Notes under the pieces: generated by a model
Told to the model about the DNA's origin: nothing
Database searches by the model: none
The model's input: only the letters and a program-made list of their open reading frames with translations
In this document: piece after piece, positions 4,852 through 5,477 of the stretch
How positions within the stretch are numbered: the first letter of the stretch is position 1
Layout: each line of letters begins with the position of its first letter
Program-made: the position numbers and the translations under genes
Assembly (NCBI GenBank): GCA_050053595.1
Contig: JASFTK010000101.1
Span: forward strand, 1-5,477
Origin: GCA-2726865 sp050053595
GTDB taxonomy: Archaea; Thermoproteota; Bathyarchaeia; TCS64
DNA: 5,477 nucleotides
Reading direction: 5' to 3'

Positions 4852-5477
4852 TCATGCTTCCAAGTTCTTGACGGTGTTGAATGCCTTTCTGCGTCTCTCA
4901 TCAGCGTTCCTGTAACCTGGGTCTTGTTGTAGATGGGTCTTGAGACCTCCATGTAAGCTGCTGAATCTGTCCTCCTCGCTAACTGAGTTGAATATCTCCT
5001 TTAGTTGTGAGGCGAACTGTTTGAAATGTTCGTCAAGGAAACTGTTCCCGTACAAGATGGCCCTTACTAGGTCTGTGTTCTCACCAACGATACTCTGGGA
5101 AAGAGTGTATTGGAGGGCGAAGGTTGAGCCGCCCAGTTTACTGAGGAGCCCCAGGTCGAAGCCGGTCAGGGTTCCAGCGTAGGCTAGGTTCATAAGATAG
5201 GGTAGACTGAGGATGGCCGCCATACACCTGTCATGGGTCTTGGCCTCTAAGGTCAACAAATCTGCCCCTGGGAATAGTTTCTGCCCCATCCTCTTCTCAG
5301 CGTCCTTGTCATTGATGGGGATGACTGCCACTGTTTTATTGTCAAGTCGTCGTATTGAGGGGCCGAACATGGGGTGGAGACACAGGGGTTTCACCCTCCT
5401 CCCGGATGCCTCTTTCAGGGGCTCTATGACATCTATTTTCAGCGAAGCGATCTCTGCTAGGACCGCGCCTGGTCTCA
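4852..5477 (-). CDS. tyrA: Prephenate/arogenate dehydrogenase TyrA, C-terminal part, 5' end beyond window
   Basis: The frame is open from the right edge through 207 full codons to TGA at 4854-4852. A GTG at 5394 is internal, not the start, because the upstream codons are conserved TyrA sequence (PGAVLAEIASLKIDVIEPLK). The NAD(P)-binding Rossmann part is mostly outside the window. Seen here are the substrate-site motif HPMFGPS (fragment residues 34-40), typical of archaeal and plant TyrA; VAVIP; the helical-domain signature KTHDRCMAAILSLPYLMNLA; and an all-helical C-terminus (about 95-207). Many TyrA proteins have LPH where this has LPY. The enzyme oxidatively decarboxylates prephenate to 4-hydroxyphenylpyruvate (or arogenate to tyrosine) in the cytoplasm, as part of tyrosine synthesis. 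Cofactor and substrate choice cannot be judged without the N-terminus, nor can fusion to chorismate mutase. No ACT domain follows; the protein ends with RRRKAFNTVKNLEA. Confidence 0.9.
   Translation of the reverse strand, partial: RPGAVLAEIASLKIDVIEPLKEASGRRVKPLCLHPMFGPSIRRLDNKTVAVIPINDKDAEKRMGQKLFPGADLLTLEAKTHDRCMAAILSLPYLMNLAYAGTLTGFDLGLLSKLGGSTFALQYTLSQSIVGENTDLVRAILYGNSFLDEHFKQFASQLKEIFNSVSEEDRFSSLHGGLKTHLQQDPGYRNADERRRKAFNTVKNLEA

Overview
The window looks like a stretch of an archaeal chromosome of roughly balanced base composition. The clues are a short Pyrococcus-type AlaX-S tRNA-editing protein, a TyrA of the archaeal HPMFGPS type, a receiver-PAS signalling protein of a kind common in archaea, TTG and GTG starts next to Shine-Dalgarno sites, and TATA/BRE-like boxes. 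I cannot fix the lineage; an uncultured TACK-type archaeon such as a Bathyarchaeia member is only a guess. No rRNA, tRNA, CRISPR array, insertion sequence or integrase was seen.

Layout, left to right. 1-525 (minus) is the N-terminal part of a receiver-PAS protein that runs off the left edge. 526-844 is a gene-free gap holding its leader and two small hairpins. 845-1321 (minus) is AlaX-S, starting at TTG and lying 18 nt behind, and in the same frame as, the M24 metallopeptidase at 1340-2467 (minus); the two look translationally coupled. 2468-2648 separates the peptidase from a 12-helix MFS transporter at 2649-3872 (minus). An open frame across this gap encodes a hydrophobic segment with no start codon of its own, and it would join the transporter if one A were added to an A5 run. 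3990-4097 (minus) is a possible 35-residue single-helix membrane protein.

4098-4600 has no convincing gene, but its right end carries a 19-bp AT-rich palindrome and a TATA/BRE-like promoter. These lead into the only plus-strand genes of the window: two micro-proteins of 33 and 31 residues (4601-4702 and 4714-4809), each with four cysteines in zinc-binding-like spacing and each preceded by a Shine-Dalgarno site. They converge on the C-terminal part of a prephenate/arogenate dehydrogenase (TyrA) at 4852-5477 (minus), which is cut by the right edge.

Taken together, the minus-strand genes are housekeeping or accessory functions: tyrosine synthesis, export, peptide or proline-peptide turnover, tRNA proofreading and signalling. 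The tight pair is peptidase plus AlaX-S. The least explained part is the micro zinc-finger pair with its palindromic upstream region.
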